From Bacillota bacterium (GTDB lineage Bacteria > Bacillota > Clostridia > Saccharofermentanales > DTU023): a stretch of DNA of 15,007 nucleotides. The notes under the pieces are model-generated. The model made no database searches. It saw only the letters and a list, made by a program, of their open reading frames with translations, and was not told where the DNA came from. Position 1 is the stretch's first letter, and every line of letters begins with the position of its first letter. Shown in pieces: positions 1 to 7,053 of this stretch. The DNA is taken from NCBI GenBank assembly GCA_023388605.1, contig JAEWFX010000039.1:1-15007 (forward strand), read 5' to 3'. The translations under genes were made by a program, and so were the position numbers.

Positions 1-69
1 ATAGATGCTGAGTGACTCATGTACAACGGGGTCATCATCACAAATCATGATCAAGGCATTCGTATTCAT
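1..69 (-). CDS. Response regulator, N-terminal fragment (cut by the window edge)
   Basis: Only the first 23 codons are present; the gene continues beyond base 1. The minus strand reads MNTNALIMICDDDPVV and on from an ATG at 69. A hydrophobic beta strand (LIMIC) followed at once by an acidic cluster (D11-D13) and a proline is how the receiver domain of two-component response regulators begins; the acidic residues would bind Mg2+ near the phosphorylated Asp, which lies outside the window. An AGGAAG sequence sits about 11 nt before the ATG, a slightly long but usable ribosome binding site. The gene is divergent from the pseudouridine synthase. The output domain, and so the regulon, cannot be seen. 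It does not resemble the start of Spo0A specifically. The fragment is short, so the family call is moderate. Confidence 0.55.
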   Translation of the reverse strand, partial: MNTNALIMICDDDPVVHESLSIY

Positions 70-107
70 ATTTTCACCAACTTCCTAGAATCTGCTAAAT
101 TACTAGT

Positions 108-854
108 ATGGAAAAAGCCACTAATAATTATGAATTGATCAGGGTGGGACACGGAGTGCCACCTATAAATATTATATATGAAGATAATCATCTATTGGCA
201 GCAGTCAAACCGGCAGGTATCCCAGCTCAGCAAGATCGCACGAAACGTCCAGACCTTCTGAATATCTTAAAGCTATATCTAAAGCAAAAATATAACAAGC
301 CAGGCAATGTTTGGCTGAGTCTGCTCCATCGACTGGACCAACCAGTGGGAGGAGTTATGCTTTTCGCCAAAACGACTAAAGCGGCTAGCCGTCTGTCCGA
401 GCAGATCAGACGACGTGAATGGGATAAGTATTATTTGGCGGTCGTCGAAGGTACTGTCACAGGAAGTGGTGAGTGGGAGGATTACCTCAGTGAGCGTAAA
501 GTAGATGGTAAGATCAGCCTGCACCCAGAAGGCAAGTTGTGTCGTCTAGCTTATGAGAGCATTCAAATTCTCCCAGAGCACAATCAAACTTTGCTGCGTA
601 TACGTCTGATAACAGGTCGACGTCATCAGATACGGGTGCAGGCGAGCTCGCGCAATCACCCCTTGATTGGAGATTATCTATATGGACACGGTAGAGCTAG
701 CGGAGCGGAGGCACCTGCTCTCTTCGCTTACAAGCTCGAAGTAGATCATCCCATCACTAAACAGCGTCTGACCATAGAAGCAGATCCTTTATATTTTCTG
801 GGTAAGAACTATCCGTTCAGCAATTTCAAGCTAGTAGATCTATCTGCTAAATAG
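108..854 (+). CDS. RluA-family 23S rRNA/tRNA pseudouridine synthase
   Basis: Isomerises specific uridines to pseudouridine in structured RNA (23S rRNA or tRNA) in the cytoplasm. The catalytic motif HRLD is at residues 74-77, in the context LLHRLDQPVGG, with D77 as the expected nucleophile. The second family signature TGRRHQIRVQ is at 169-178 and the KPAGIP substrate-pocket strand at 34-39. At 248 residues it has the catalytic domain only; no N-terminal S4 domain is present, unlike RluC or RluD. The exact target uridine cannot be told, so no symbol is given. Start: the ATG at 108 has a stop (TAA 96-98) just upstream but no clear ribosome binding site. A GTG at 156 is preceded by AGGGTGG at 141-147 with 8 nt spacing and would begin the protein at PPINIIYED, where many family members begin. 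Either start is possible. The gene converges on the prepilin peptidase with 23 bp between stop codons and no clear terminator. Confidence 0.93.
   Translation: MEKATNNYELIRVGHGVPPINIIYEDNHLLAAVKPAGIPAQQDRTKRPDLLNILKLYLKQKYNKPGNVWLSLLHRLDQPVGGVMLFAKTTKAASRLSEQIRRREWDKYYLAVVEGTVTGSGEWEDYLSERKVDGKISLHPEGKLCRLAYESIQILPEHNQTLLRIRLITGRRHQIRVQASSRNHPLIGDYLYGHGRASGAEAPALFAYKLEVDHPITKQRLTIEADPLYFLGKNYPFSNFKLVDLSAK
141..147 (+). promoter_or_regulatory. Possible ribosome binding site for an alternative GTG start of the pseudouridine synthase
   Basis: AGGGTGG lies 8 nt before an in-frame GTG at 156-158. The upstream ATG at 108 lacks a comparable site. If the GTG is used, the protein loses 16 poorly conserved residues and the gap to the divergent response regulator grows to about 86 bp, giving room for promoters. 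The match to AGGAGG is partial, so this is only a candidate. Confidence 0.35.
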
Positions 855-877
855 TATCGATTAACCATTCATTGACG

Positions 878-1351
878 CTACAACTGACTGATCAAGGCGA
901 TGATATATGGCGGCCCTAAAGGCAATATCAGTTTGTGACTAGCCGCATGCTCATCTTCTAAAGAATCACGGGATAGTAATTTTTTTCGAGCTTTTCTGTT
1001 GATATATAAAAAACTCAAAGATAGAGTTATACAGGCGATTAATAAGCTAGTGTAAGTTACTTGCCATCCGTGTAGAAGATGGGTGATAGCTAGCATCTTG
1101 AGATCGCCTAGGCCGAATAAAAATATTCCGTATGCTTCACAGATCAAGTACAACGAGAAAATACTTAAATAAACAAGGGAGATCGACCAAAAATTTTGCG
1201 ATATTGTCGCTATATTAGATGGGCTAGCTCTTTTTAGACCAATCAACAAGGTGAGGATAAGTATCCTATCGGGCAGACGATAGTAGCAGCAATCAAAGAT
1301 TGCTAGAGATAACCAAAGAGTGAGATATATGATTCGGTAATACATGTCCAT
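878..1351 (-). CDS. Small type IV prepilin peptidase (A24 family, PilD/ComC/TadV type)
   Basis: A membrane aspartyl protease expected to cut the leader from type IV prepilins or competence pseudopilins at the inner face of the membrane. Both catalytic aspartates are visible: D20 in IFDCCYYRLPDRI, and D83 in the signature GLGDLK (residues 81-86), the GxGDxK motif of the family. Hydrophobic stretches cover about 7-19, 28-39, 55-80 and 96-116, and a conserved-looking LPLGPPYIIA segment is at 143-152. At 157 residues it is the minimal form: the N-terminal zinc and methyltransferase region of PilD is absent. No pilin or secretion ATPase gene is next to it, so it is an orphan here. The start may be M1 (1351) or M3 (1345); neither has a strong ribosome binding site. 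Its upstream region holds a four-unit repeat array that recurs ahead of comM-dprA, which supports a competence role (inference). Confidence 0.85.
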   Translation of the reverse strand: MDMYYRIIYLTLWLSLAIFDCCYYRLPDRILILTLLIGLKRASPSNIATISQNFWSISLVYLSIFSLYLICEAYGIFLFGLGDLKMLAITHLLHGWQVTYTSLLIACITLSLSFLYINRKARKKLLSRDSLEDEHAASHKLILPLGPPYIIALISQL

Positions 1352-1385
1352 AGTTTTACTCTATAGTGCCGCAAAAGAATAAAAG

Positions 1386-1424
1386 GGGCGAAATATGTCT
1401 AAACTGTCGAAATATGTCAAAAAC
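1386..1424 (-). repeat. Array of four ~10-bp direct repeats (TATTTCGACA-like; Spo0A-box-like operator)
   Basis: Read on the minus strand towards the prepilin peptidase, the units are GTTTTTGACA (1424-1415), TATTTCGACA (1414-1405), GTTTAGACA (1404-1396, one base short) and TATTTCGCCC (1395-1386). With one gap this matches 29 of 40 columns of the array at 7054-7093. The second unit contains TTCGACA, an exact Spo0A box (complement TGTCGAA). Period of about one helical turn suggests adjacent protein subunits on one face of the DNA. The array ends 34 nt before the peptidase ATG and 23 nt before the -10 of glgP on the other side. It also contains TTGACA (1420-1415), which could be a -35 element for the peptidase. 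Confidence 0.6.
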
Positions 1425-1426
1425 AA

Positions 1427-1453
1427 TTGTTTTTCTATTTGATTTGTTATACT
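1427..1453 (+). promoter_or_regulatory. Candidate glgP promoter with extended -10
   Basis: TATACT (1448-1453) is preceded by TG one base upstream (TGTTATACT, 1445-1453), an extended -10. The -35 region is poor: TTGTTT at 1427-1432 with a 15-bp spacer, or AATTGT at the ideal 17 bp. A weak -35 right beside the repeat array (ending at 1424) is what an activator- or repressor-controlled promoter would look like. Transcription would start near 1460, giving a leader of about 64 nt. Confidence 0.45.
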
Positions 1454-1523
1454 AGTTAAGCACGTTTAAAAAGAGCTAGAATTTAATTTATCGATTAATT
1501 GATGATGTACAGATGAGGAAGAA

Positions 1524-3905
1524 ATGAAAGAACAAGCATTGAGAGAGAATATAGAGAATTATCTAGCTGGTGTTTATGGTAAATCCAGCAAATCCGCGAC
1601 AGTACGGGAGTTTTGGACAGCACTTTCGCTCTGTGTCATGCAGTATTTGACTCCTAATTGGGAAAAGAGTCGTGAAAAATATATCAGTGGTCGCCAGGCA
1701 CACTATTTTTCTGCTGAGTTTTTGGTAGGACGTAGTCTTCTGAACAACTTGGTCAATCTGGGACTGTATGAGACAGTGGCTAATGTGGTCAAGGAATTTG
1801 GTTTTAATCTAGCTGAGCTCGAAGAAGTTGAGATCGATCCTGGTCTAGGTAATGGTGGCCTCGGTCGTTTGGCTGCCTGTTTTTTAGACTCTTGTACTAC
1901 CTTAAATCTTCCTGTGACAGGTTACGGCATCCTTTACCGCTATGGTCTGTTGCGTCAAGAAATCGAAAATGGTTTCCAAAAAGAATACCCCGATGCCTGG
2001 ATGGAAGATCTCTATCCTTTCCATGCACGTAGATGTGGCGAAAAAGTTCTAGTTCACTATTCTGATTTCGATGTATACGCCGTGCCTTATGACTTAGCCA
2101 TCACTGGATTTGGTACTGATAATATCAATACCTTACGTTTGTGGAAGCCTGAACCAGCAGAAGAATTCGATTTCAATCTCTTTAACTCTCAGCGTTTCGA
2201 CGACGCTGTGATCCAACGCAACCGTGTCAATGACATCTATCGTGTGCTCTATCCCAACGATACTTCATATGATGGTAAAGTACTGCGTGTACGCCAACAG
2301 TATTTCTTTGTGTCTGCGTCCTTACAGCATATTTTACGTCGCTTTAAGGAGATTCATGGTGAAGAATACAGTCGCTTCGCTGAGTTCAATGCCATACAGT
2401 TGAATGATACACATCCTGTACTAGCTATCCCTGAGTTGATGCGTCTGTTGATGGACGAACACGGTATGGATTTTGATGCAGCATTTGCCGTGGCCAGCAA
2501 GACTTTTGCCTTCACTAACCATACAGTTTTACAAGAGGCTTTAGAGCGTTGGGATATCAGCATTTTGCAGTTTTTATTTCCGCGTATACTCGATATCATC
2601 TACCAGATAGATCATCGCTTGCGCAGTGAATTAACTGAGCGCAACATGCCTAACGATCAAATCGAACATCTGTCCATCGTGCATAACAATCAAGTGCACA
2701 TGGCTAACATGGCTGTATACGTATCTTATTCTGTCAACGGTGTAGCTGAAATTCACAGCAATATTATCAAGAATGATACTTTTGGCGGCTACAACGATAT
2801 CTGGCCAGAACGCTTCAACAACAAGACAAATGGTGTAACACCGCGTCGTTGGCTGCGCACTTGCAACCCAGAGTTGTCTAAATTACTCACTGAGCTCTCA
2901 GGCAGTGAAAACTGGGTCAAGGATCTCGAAGAGCTCAAGAAAATCGACAAGTATGCTACAGATCCTAGAGTGCAGAAACGACTACAAGATATTAAATACA
3001 AGAATAAAGTCTCTCTAGCTGAGTTAATCAAAAAGCAAGAAGGTATCACCATCGATCCCAACACAATTTTTGATGTTCAGGTAAAACGTGTACATGAATA
3101 CAAACGTCAATTGCTCAATGCTTTCTTGATCTTAGACCAATACTATCGACTCAAGGAAAATCCTGAACTGAAAAAGTCTACTACACCGGTAACTTATTTA
3201 TTCGGTGGCAAGTCAGCACCAGGTTATTTCCGAGCTAAAGCAGTGATTAAATTCATCAATGAATTGGCACGCATCATCAATGATGATCCCGATGTCAATG
3301 ATGTTATGAAAGTTGTATACATGCACAACTACAACGTTTCCTATGCCGAGAAGATTTTCCCTGCTTCAGATATTTCTGAGCAGATTTCCACAGTGGGTAA
3401 AGAAGCCTCCGGTACCGGTAACATGAAATTCATGATGAATGGTGCTTTGACCTTAGGTACTTATGACGGAGCAAATCTTGAGATTTGTGACATGGTTGGG
3501 GAAGAGAATTGCTTCATGTTCGGAAGCAAGATCGAGGATATGAAGCCAACCTTGGAATACTACAATTCACAGTGGCAGTACAATAATATCCCTGGGCTGA
3601 AAAAAGTTGTGGATACCCTGGTGAATGGCCCAGTAGATGACAATGGCAGCGGTATGTTCAATGATCTGTATCATGCATTATTACATGGTAGTTCATGGGA
3701 AAAAGCTGATGTCTACTATCTATTAGGCGACTTTGCAGCCTATAGACAACGTCGTGAAGAAGCTCATCAAGCTTATAAAGATCAGAACAAGTGGGCGGAG
3801 ATGTGCTGGCATAATATTTGTCTGAGCGGCCACTTCAGTTCAGATCGTACTATTTCAGAATACGCCAAAGACATTTGGCAGGTAGAAGCAAGACCTATCA
3901 ATTAA
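1524..3905 (+). CDS. glgP: Glycogen/maltodextrin phosphorylase (GT35)
   Basis: Removes terminal glucose from alpha-1,4-glucans using phosphate, giving glucose 1-phosphate; a cytoplasmic PLP enzyme of glycogen breakdown. The PLP site EASGTGNMKFMMNGA is intact, with the Schiff-base lysine at about residue 635. Other family blocks are the glycine-rich LGNGGLGRLAACF near 110-122, FTNHTVLQEALERW, and RVHEYKRQLLN. Length 793 is normal for bacterial enzymes. The stretch between WMEDLYPF and VPYDLAITGFG (about residues 155-190) looks shorter than in well-known GlgP proteins, as far as memory of the family allows. The start is supported by GAGG at 1515-1518, 5 nt before the ATG. It is followed 10 nt later by ydbC, probably co-transcribed. 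No other glycogen genes are adjacent. Its promoter adjoins the 1386-1424 repeat array, which may tie glycogen use to the same regulator as the competence-like genes (inference). Confidence 0.96.
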   Translation: MKEQALRENIENYLAGVYGKSSKSATVREFWTALSLCVMQYLTPNWEKSREKYISGRQAHYFSAEFLVGRSLLNNLVNLGLYETVANVVKEFGFNLAELEEVEIDPGLGNGGLGRLAACFLDSCTTLNLPVTGYGILYRYGLLRQEIENGFQKEYPDAWMEDLYPFHARRCGEKVLVHYSDFDVYAVPYDLAITGFGTDNINTLRLWKPEPAEEFDFNLFNSQRFDDAVIQRNRVNDIYRVLYPNDTSYDGKVLRVRQQYFFVSASLQHILRRFKEIHGEEYSRFAEFNAIQLNDTHPVLAIPELMRLLMDEHGMDFDAAFAVASKTFAFTNHTVLQEALERWDISILQFLFPRILDIIYQIDHRLRSELTERNMPNDQIEHLSIVHNNQVHMANMAVYVSYSVNGVAEIHSNIIKNDTFGGYNDIWPERFNNKTNGVTPRRWLRTCNPELSKLLTELSGSENWVKDLEELKKIDKYATDPRVQKRLQDIKYKNKVSLAELIKKQEGITIDPNTIFDVQVKRVHEYKRQLLNAFLILDQYYRLKENPELKKSTTPVTYLFGGKSAPGYFRAKAVIKFINELARIINDDPDVNDVMKVVYMHNYNVSYAEKIFPASDISEQISTVGKEASGTGNMKFMMNGALTLGTYDGANLEICDMVGEENCFMFGSKIEDMKPTLEYYNSQWQYNNIPGLKKVVDTLVNGPVDDNGSGMFNDLYHALLHGSSWEKADVYYLLGDFAAYRQRREEAHQAYKDQNKWAEMCWHNICLSGHFSSDRTISEYAKDIWQVEARPIN

Positions 3906-3915
3906 AGGAGTTATT

Positions 3916-4167
3916 ATGGCTGACAAGAAATCACAGATCACTTACGAAATCTTAGAGAATTATGGAGAATTAGGCAGCAATCGTTCTGGTTGGACACGTG
4001 AGTTAAATTTGGTGAAATGGAATAATAATGCACCCAAACTTGATTTACGTGACTGGAATAGCGACCATACTCGTATGGGTAAAGGAATTACCCTGAGTTA
4101 TGAAGAGGTAGCTATTTTGCGTGAGGTTCTCTCAGACTTGAATCTCGACGAGATTTTTGGTGAATAA
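3916..4167 (+). CDS. ydbC: YdbC/PC4-like single-stranded DNA-binding protein
   Basis: An 83-residue cytoplasmic protein of the YdbC family, which has the fold of the eukaryotic coactivator PC4 and binds single-stranded nucleic acid. Family features as I recall them: an N-terminal beta strand (ITYEILENYGELG), GWTRELNLVKWN, KLDLRDW near residues 41-47, the HTRMGKGITLS block, and a C-terminal helix (EEVAILREVLSDL) used for dimerisation in PC4 folds. It starts 10 nt after glgP with a strong AGGAG (3906-3910) and 5 nt spacing, so it is the second gene of a glgP-ydbC unit that ends at the terminator at 4203-4228. Why a PC4-like protein should travel with glycogen phosphorylase is unknown; it may simply use the same promoter. 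The family call rests on recognition of the sequence pattern. Confidence 0.8.
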   Translation: MADKKSQITYEILENYGELGSNRSGWTRELNLVKWNNNAPKLDLRDWNSDHTRMGKGITLSYEEVAILREVLSDLNLDEIFGE

Positions 4168-4202
4168 TAACGATAACTGTTTTATTGAATGAAATACTCA
4201 AA

Positions 4203-4228
4203 AAAATAGCCCCGATCGGGGCTATTTT
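4203..4228. terminator. Bidirectional rho-independent terminator
   Basis: An 11-bp perfect stem (AAAATAGCCCC at 4203-4213 with its complement at 4218-4228) closes a GATC tetraloop, so the whole 26 bp is a perfect palindrome. TTTTAT follows on the plus strand and a run of seven T on the minus strand (4206-4200). It sits between the convergent ydbC and sortase genes and can end transcription from both sides. Confidence 0.93.
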
Positions 4229-4245
4229 ATATTCGAGATTTCTTT

Positions 4246-5238
4246 TTATTCTGTGAATTTTGCATCTGCTGGTATATCTATTTTGCTGTCGAGCTTTGCA
4301 TAGACTAAGAGGCGATAGGCGGCAGCACCATCGATATACTCATCACCACAAGTAACTAACATAATCTCATTCTCTTTAGATGTTTCTTCGACACGTGTGA
4401 GAAGATCAGCAGCAGGTATTTTATCTGTCTTATAAACCTTGTATATATAGCGTTTGCGATCTTTCAAAAAGTCAACATAGATCTTGTGGTCGACTTTAAC
4501 TTCGTCGAGGCGTGAGAAGACGCGGCCGCGATCGTGAAAATTGTGGCCGAGAATAACAGTTCTACCTTTTTCATCGATGCCAGGAGTAGTGTTGTGATGT
4601 CCAGCACTGTAACGGAGGGCATGGAGAGAATCGTCAGCTGCCAGTAATGTCATGATTTTGGTATCAGGCATGATGATACGTCCTTCATAACGTAGGATGA
4701 TGTTACCGTCCTCATCGCGTTCAGGCTCAGGAACTGTCAGTGAATCTCCTTCATATTCATAAGCTTCACCTGGTACGGGCTTAGAGTTTTTGCCCACACT
4801 AGCGACCATTAAACCATTGTTTTCAGCACTGTTTAAGAAACTGTCAAAATCTGACATAACCCGTTTTTCTTCGCGATCTTGATTTTTACTGCGAATGATC
4901 GGTTCGACATACATATAGATCGCACCGAGGATAGTTACGACAATCAAGATGTCAAGAATGATGTTGAAAATTTTATTCTTTTTCTTCTTGGGTTTAGATG
5001 GACGTGTGTTTTCTGTAGATTTTACTGGTCTGCGATTCTGCGCAGAAGCAGGTTTAGCTGCAAAAGCAGAAGGTGTAGGAGTTACCCGAGGTTTGTCCAA
5101 TGATTGAAAAGGTGCCTGTTTTCTAGGAGGGCAATTGTTTGCTGTCGGTGCTTGAGACGGCCTTTTTGGTGATACAGGTTGAACAGGAGCTTCAGTCTGT
5201 CTGAGTTTGCCATCTGGTGTGTATTTAGATTTTTTCAT
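4246..5238 (-). CDS. Sortase-family transpeptidase with long Pro/Lys-rich cytoplasmic N-terminus
   Basis: A membrane-anchored cysteine transpeptidase expected to act outside the cell, joining surface proteins to the wall or to pilin subunits. The sortase triad is visible: H232 in VILGHNF, C297 in MLVTCGD, and R309 in AYRLLVYAK. A single membrane segment covers about 90-111. Residues 1-88 are rich in Pro, Lys, Gln and Ser and end in a KPKKKKNK stretch, which places them in the cytoplasm by the positive-inside rule; this tail is much longer than usual. The class is unclear: the DRGRVFSRL region after the histidine recalls class B, other parts classes D/E. No LPxTG-type substrate gene is in the window. 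It is the last gene of ychF-coaE-sortase, 40 bp after coaE, with a GAGAGG ribosome binding site just before the ATG, and it ends at the bidirectional terminator. Confidence 0.9.
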   Translation of the reverse strand: MKKSKYTPDGKLRQTEAPVQPVSPKRPSQAPTANNCPPRKQAPFQSLDKPRVTPTPSAFAAKPASAQNRRPVKSTENTRPSKPKKKKNKIFNIILDILIVVTILGAIYMYVEPIIRSKNQDREEKRVMSDFDSFLNSAENNGLMVASVGKNSKPVPGEAYEYEGDSLTVPEPERDEDGNIILRYEGRIIMPDTKIMTLLAADDSLHALRYSAGHHNTTPGIDEKGRTVILGHNFHDRGRVFSRLDEVKVDHKIYVDFLKDRKRYIYKVYKTDKIPAADLLTRVEETSKENEIMLVTCGDEYIDGAAAYRLLVYAKLDSKIDIPADAKFTE

Positions 5239-5278
5239 GTGACCTCTCTTTATATATTGTTAGTATTTATATTCATCT

Positions 5279-5896
5279 CTAAGAGTTATATGATATACCT
5301 CTTGCTTGTAATTCAGCGACTAAAAGTTTATGGACTTGTAGGTGTAAGTTCTCAAAGTCACCATCATTTATTATTTCATGATCAGCCAATTTTTGGAATT
5401 CTTCGCGTGTCAGCTGCATATCGATTCGACGTTTGGCTTCTTCGCCTGAGATACCTCTTGCTTGTAGTCGTTCTAGACGAAGATCTAGGGGAGCATACAC
5501 AGCCCAAATAGTGTTGCAACGATCGATAAAACCATGTTCTACAGGGATGGGCACATCTAGAGCTAAAACTTTTTTGCCAGCTTTAGTAAAATCATCGATG
5601 CGTTTACTGATTTCATATATGACTTCACGGTGGATAATCATAGATAGTTGGTCGAGTTTTTGACGATTAGAAAATACTATATCAGCCAATTTTTTACGGT
5701 TTATATCACCGTTTTCGTCACAGATCCCTGAGCCGAATAGAGCTAGTATCTCAGCTATTGCTGAACCGCCAGGTTCAGTTACTGTATGCGAAATTTGATC
5801 GGCATCGATAACATCTATACCTGCTGAACGTAGGATGGACGCAACTGTGCTCTTGCCGCTACCGATACCTCCTGTTACACCGATAATAAACATCAT
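5279..5896 (-). CDS. coaE: Dephospho-CoA kinase
   Basis: Phosphorylates the 3' hydroxyl of dephospho-CoA with ATP, the last step of coenzyme A synthesis. The P-loop GGIGSGKST is at residues 9-17, the conserved DADQISH follows at about 31-37, and the lid region has LQARGISGEEAKRRIDMQ. The DVPIPVEHG segment matches the family's DxPLLxE region. Length 205 is normal. The gene starts with two ATGs in a row (5896 and 5893). AGGTG, overlapping the ychF stop codon, is 1 nt from the first and 4 nt from the second, so the second ATG (MFIIGVTGG) is more likely; it also fits the family. Only 4 bp separate it from ychF, so translation is probably coupled. Confidence 0.95.
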   Translation of the reverse strand: MMFIIGVTGGIGSGKSTVASILRSAGIDVIDADQISHTVTEPGGSAIAEILALFGSGICDENGDINRKKLADIVFSNRQKLDQLSMIIHREVIYEISKRIDDFTKAGKKVLALDVPIPVEHGFIDRCNTIWAVYAPLDLRLERLQARGISGEEAKRRIDMQLTREEFQKLADHEIINDGDFENLHLQVHKLLVAELQARGISYNS

Positions 5897-5900
5897 TCAC

Positions 5901-6992
5901 CTAGACATTGAAGCGGAAGAGAGTGACGTCGCCATCCTGCATGACATAACTCTTACCTTCTGAGCGCAACAGGCCTTTTTCTTTGACAGCTTGCATCGAA
6001 CCTAGACGCTTAAGATCTTCAAAAGCAACGATTTCTGCACGTATGAAACCACGTTCAAAATCAGAATGAATTTTACCGGCGGCTTGTGGAGCTGTGCTGC
6101 CAGCGGTGATGGTCCAGGCTCGTACCTCTTTGGGGCCAGCAGTCAAGAAGGAGATCAAACCCAACAATTTATAGCTGGCAGTGATGATTTTATCGAGACC
6201 ACTCTCAGAAAGTCCGAGATCAGACAAAAATTCTCTTTGTTCCTCGGTATCCAATTGGCGTATTTCGTTTTCGATGGCAGCAGATATAACTACTATAGGA
6301 GCATTCTCTGCATCTGCTAATTCGCGCAAGGCAGCAACTTGCGGATTATTACCATCGAGATCATCTTCTGAGACATTGGCTACATAGAGTACTGGTTTCA
6401 GTGATAGCAAGAATAAATCCCGTAAAAACTCTTGCTGTGATTCTTCTAAGGGGAAGGTTCTAGCTGTTTTACCTGCTTCTAAATGACCTTTCAATTCGGA
6501 GAGAAAAGATAACTCTGCTTTAAGTTGAGGAGTTTGTCCGGCTTTAGCTTGTTTGCTGACCTTTTGAATTCTACGCTCCAAGTACTCGAGATCAGAAAGG
6601 ATCAATTCCAGGTTGATAGTCTCTACATCGCGGCGAGCATCGGGGGCACCGTCAACATGGATGACATCTGGATCTTCAAAACAACGGACGACATGTAATA
6701 TGGCATCTGTCTCACGGATATTGCCAAGAAATTTATTGCCTAAACCTTCACCTTTATTAGCACCACGTACTAGCCCAGCTATATCGACAAATTCGATTAC
6801 AGCAGGTGTGAATTTTTCTGGGCTGTACATCTCAGCGAGAAAATCTAGGCGAGCATCTGGGACATTGACGATACCAACATTGGGATCAATGGTGCAGAAA
6901 GCATAATTTGCGACTGAAGCACCTGCCATAGTTATAGCGTTGAACAAAGTGCTCTTACCGACATTGGGTAATCCGACAATTCCTATATTCAT
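5901..6992 (-). CDS. ychF: Redox-regulated P-loop NTPase YchF (OLA1/Obg family)
   Basis: A conserved ribosome-associated P-loop NTPase; family members hydrolyse ATP in preference to GTP. The G1 motif GLPNVGKS is at 7-14, the G3 region FVDIAGLVRGANKGEGLGN at 68-86, and the usual guanine-specificity motif NKxD is replaced by NVSE at 206-209, the known mark of YchF and its ATP preference. A coiled insertion lies at about 133-175 and a TGS domain at the C-terminus (about 280-363) ending TLFRFNV. Length 363 is typical. GAGG 5 nt before the ATG fixes the start. It leads the operon ychF-coaE-sortase. The promoter region (7025-7033) abuts the repeat array at 7054-7093, so expression may respond to the same regulator as the divergent comM-dprA. 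Confidence 0.97.
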   Translation of the reverse strand: MNIGIVGLPNVGKSTLFNAITMAGASVANYAFCTIDPNVGIVNVPDARLDFLAEMYSPEKFTPAVIEFVDIAGLVRGANKGEGLGNKFLGNIRETDAILHVVRCFEDPDVIHVDGAPDARRDVETINLELILSDLEYLERRIQKVSKQAKAGQTPQLKAELSFLSELKGHLEAGKTARTFPLEESQQEFLRDLFLLSLKPVLYVANVSEDDLDGNNPQVAALRELADAENAPIVVISAAIENEIRQLDTEEQREFLSDLGLSESGLDKIITASYKLLGLISFLTAGPKEVRAWTITAGSTAPQAAGKIHSDFERGFIRAEIVAFEDLKRLGSMQAVKEKGLLRSEGKSYVMQDGDVTLFRFNV

Positions 6993-7024
6993 GTATACCT
7001 CAAATATTATCTTTTTCTGGGCTA

Positions 7025-7033
7025 ACTATATCA
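7025..7033 (-). promoter_or_regulatory. Candidate extended -10 of the ychF operon
   Basis: On the minus strand TGATATAGT is an extended -10 (TG, one base, TATAGT). No good -35 exists at 16-18 bp spacing. The TATAGT hexamer is 23 nt from the edge of the repeat array (7054), the same distance as between the glgP -10 and its array. A second candidate pair, TTGATA (7034-7029) with GATAAT (7011-7006) at 17-bp spacing, fits consensus better but would start transcription right at the ribosome binding site, so it is less likely. Confidence 0.4.
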
Positions 7034-7053
7034 AAGCTAAAAAGTAATTGCGA

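Noticed and set aside
855..877. Terminator between the convergent pseudouridine synthase and prepilin peptidase genes.
   Set aside because: No GC-rich stem or T run is visible in the 23-bp gap.
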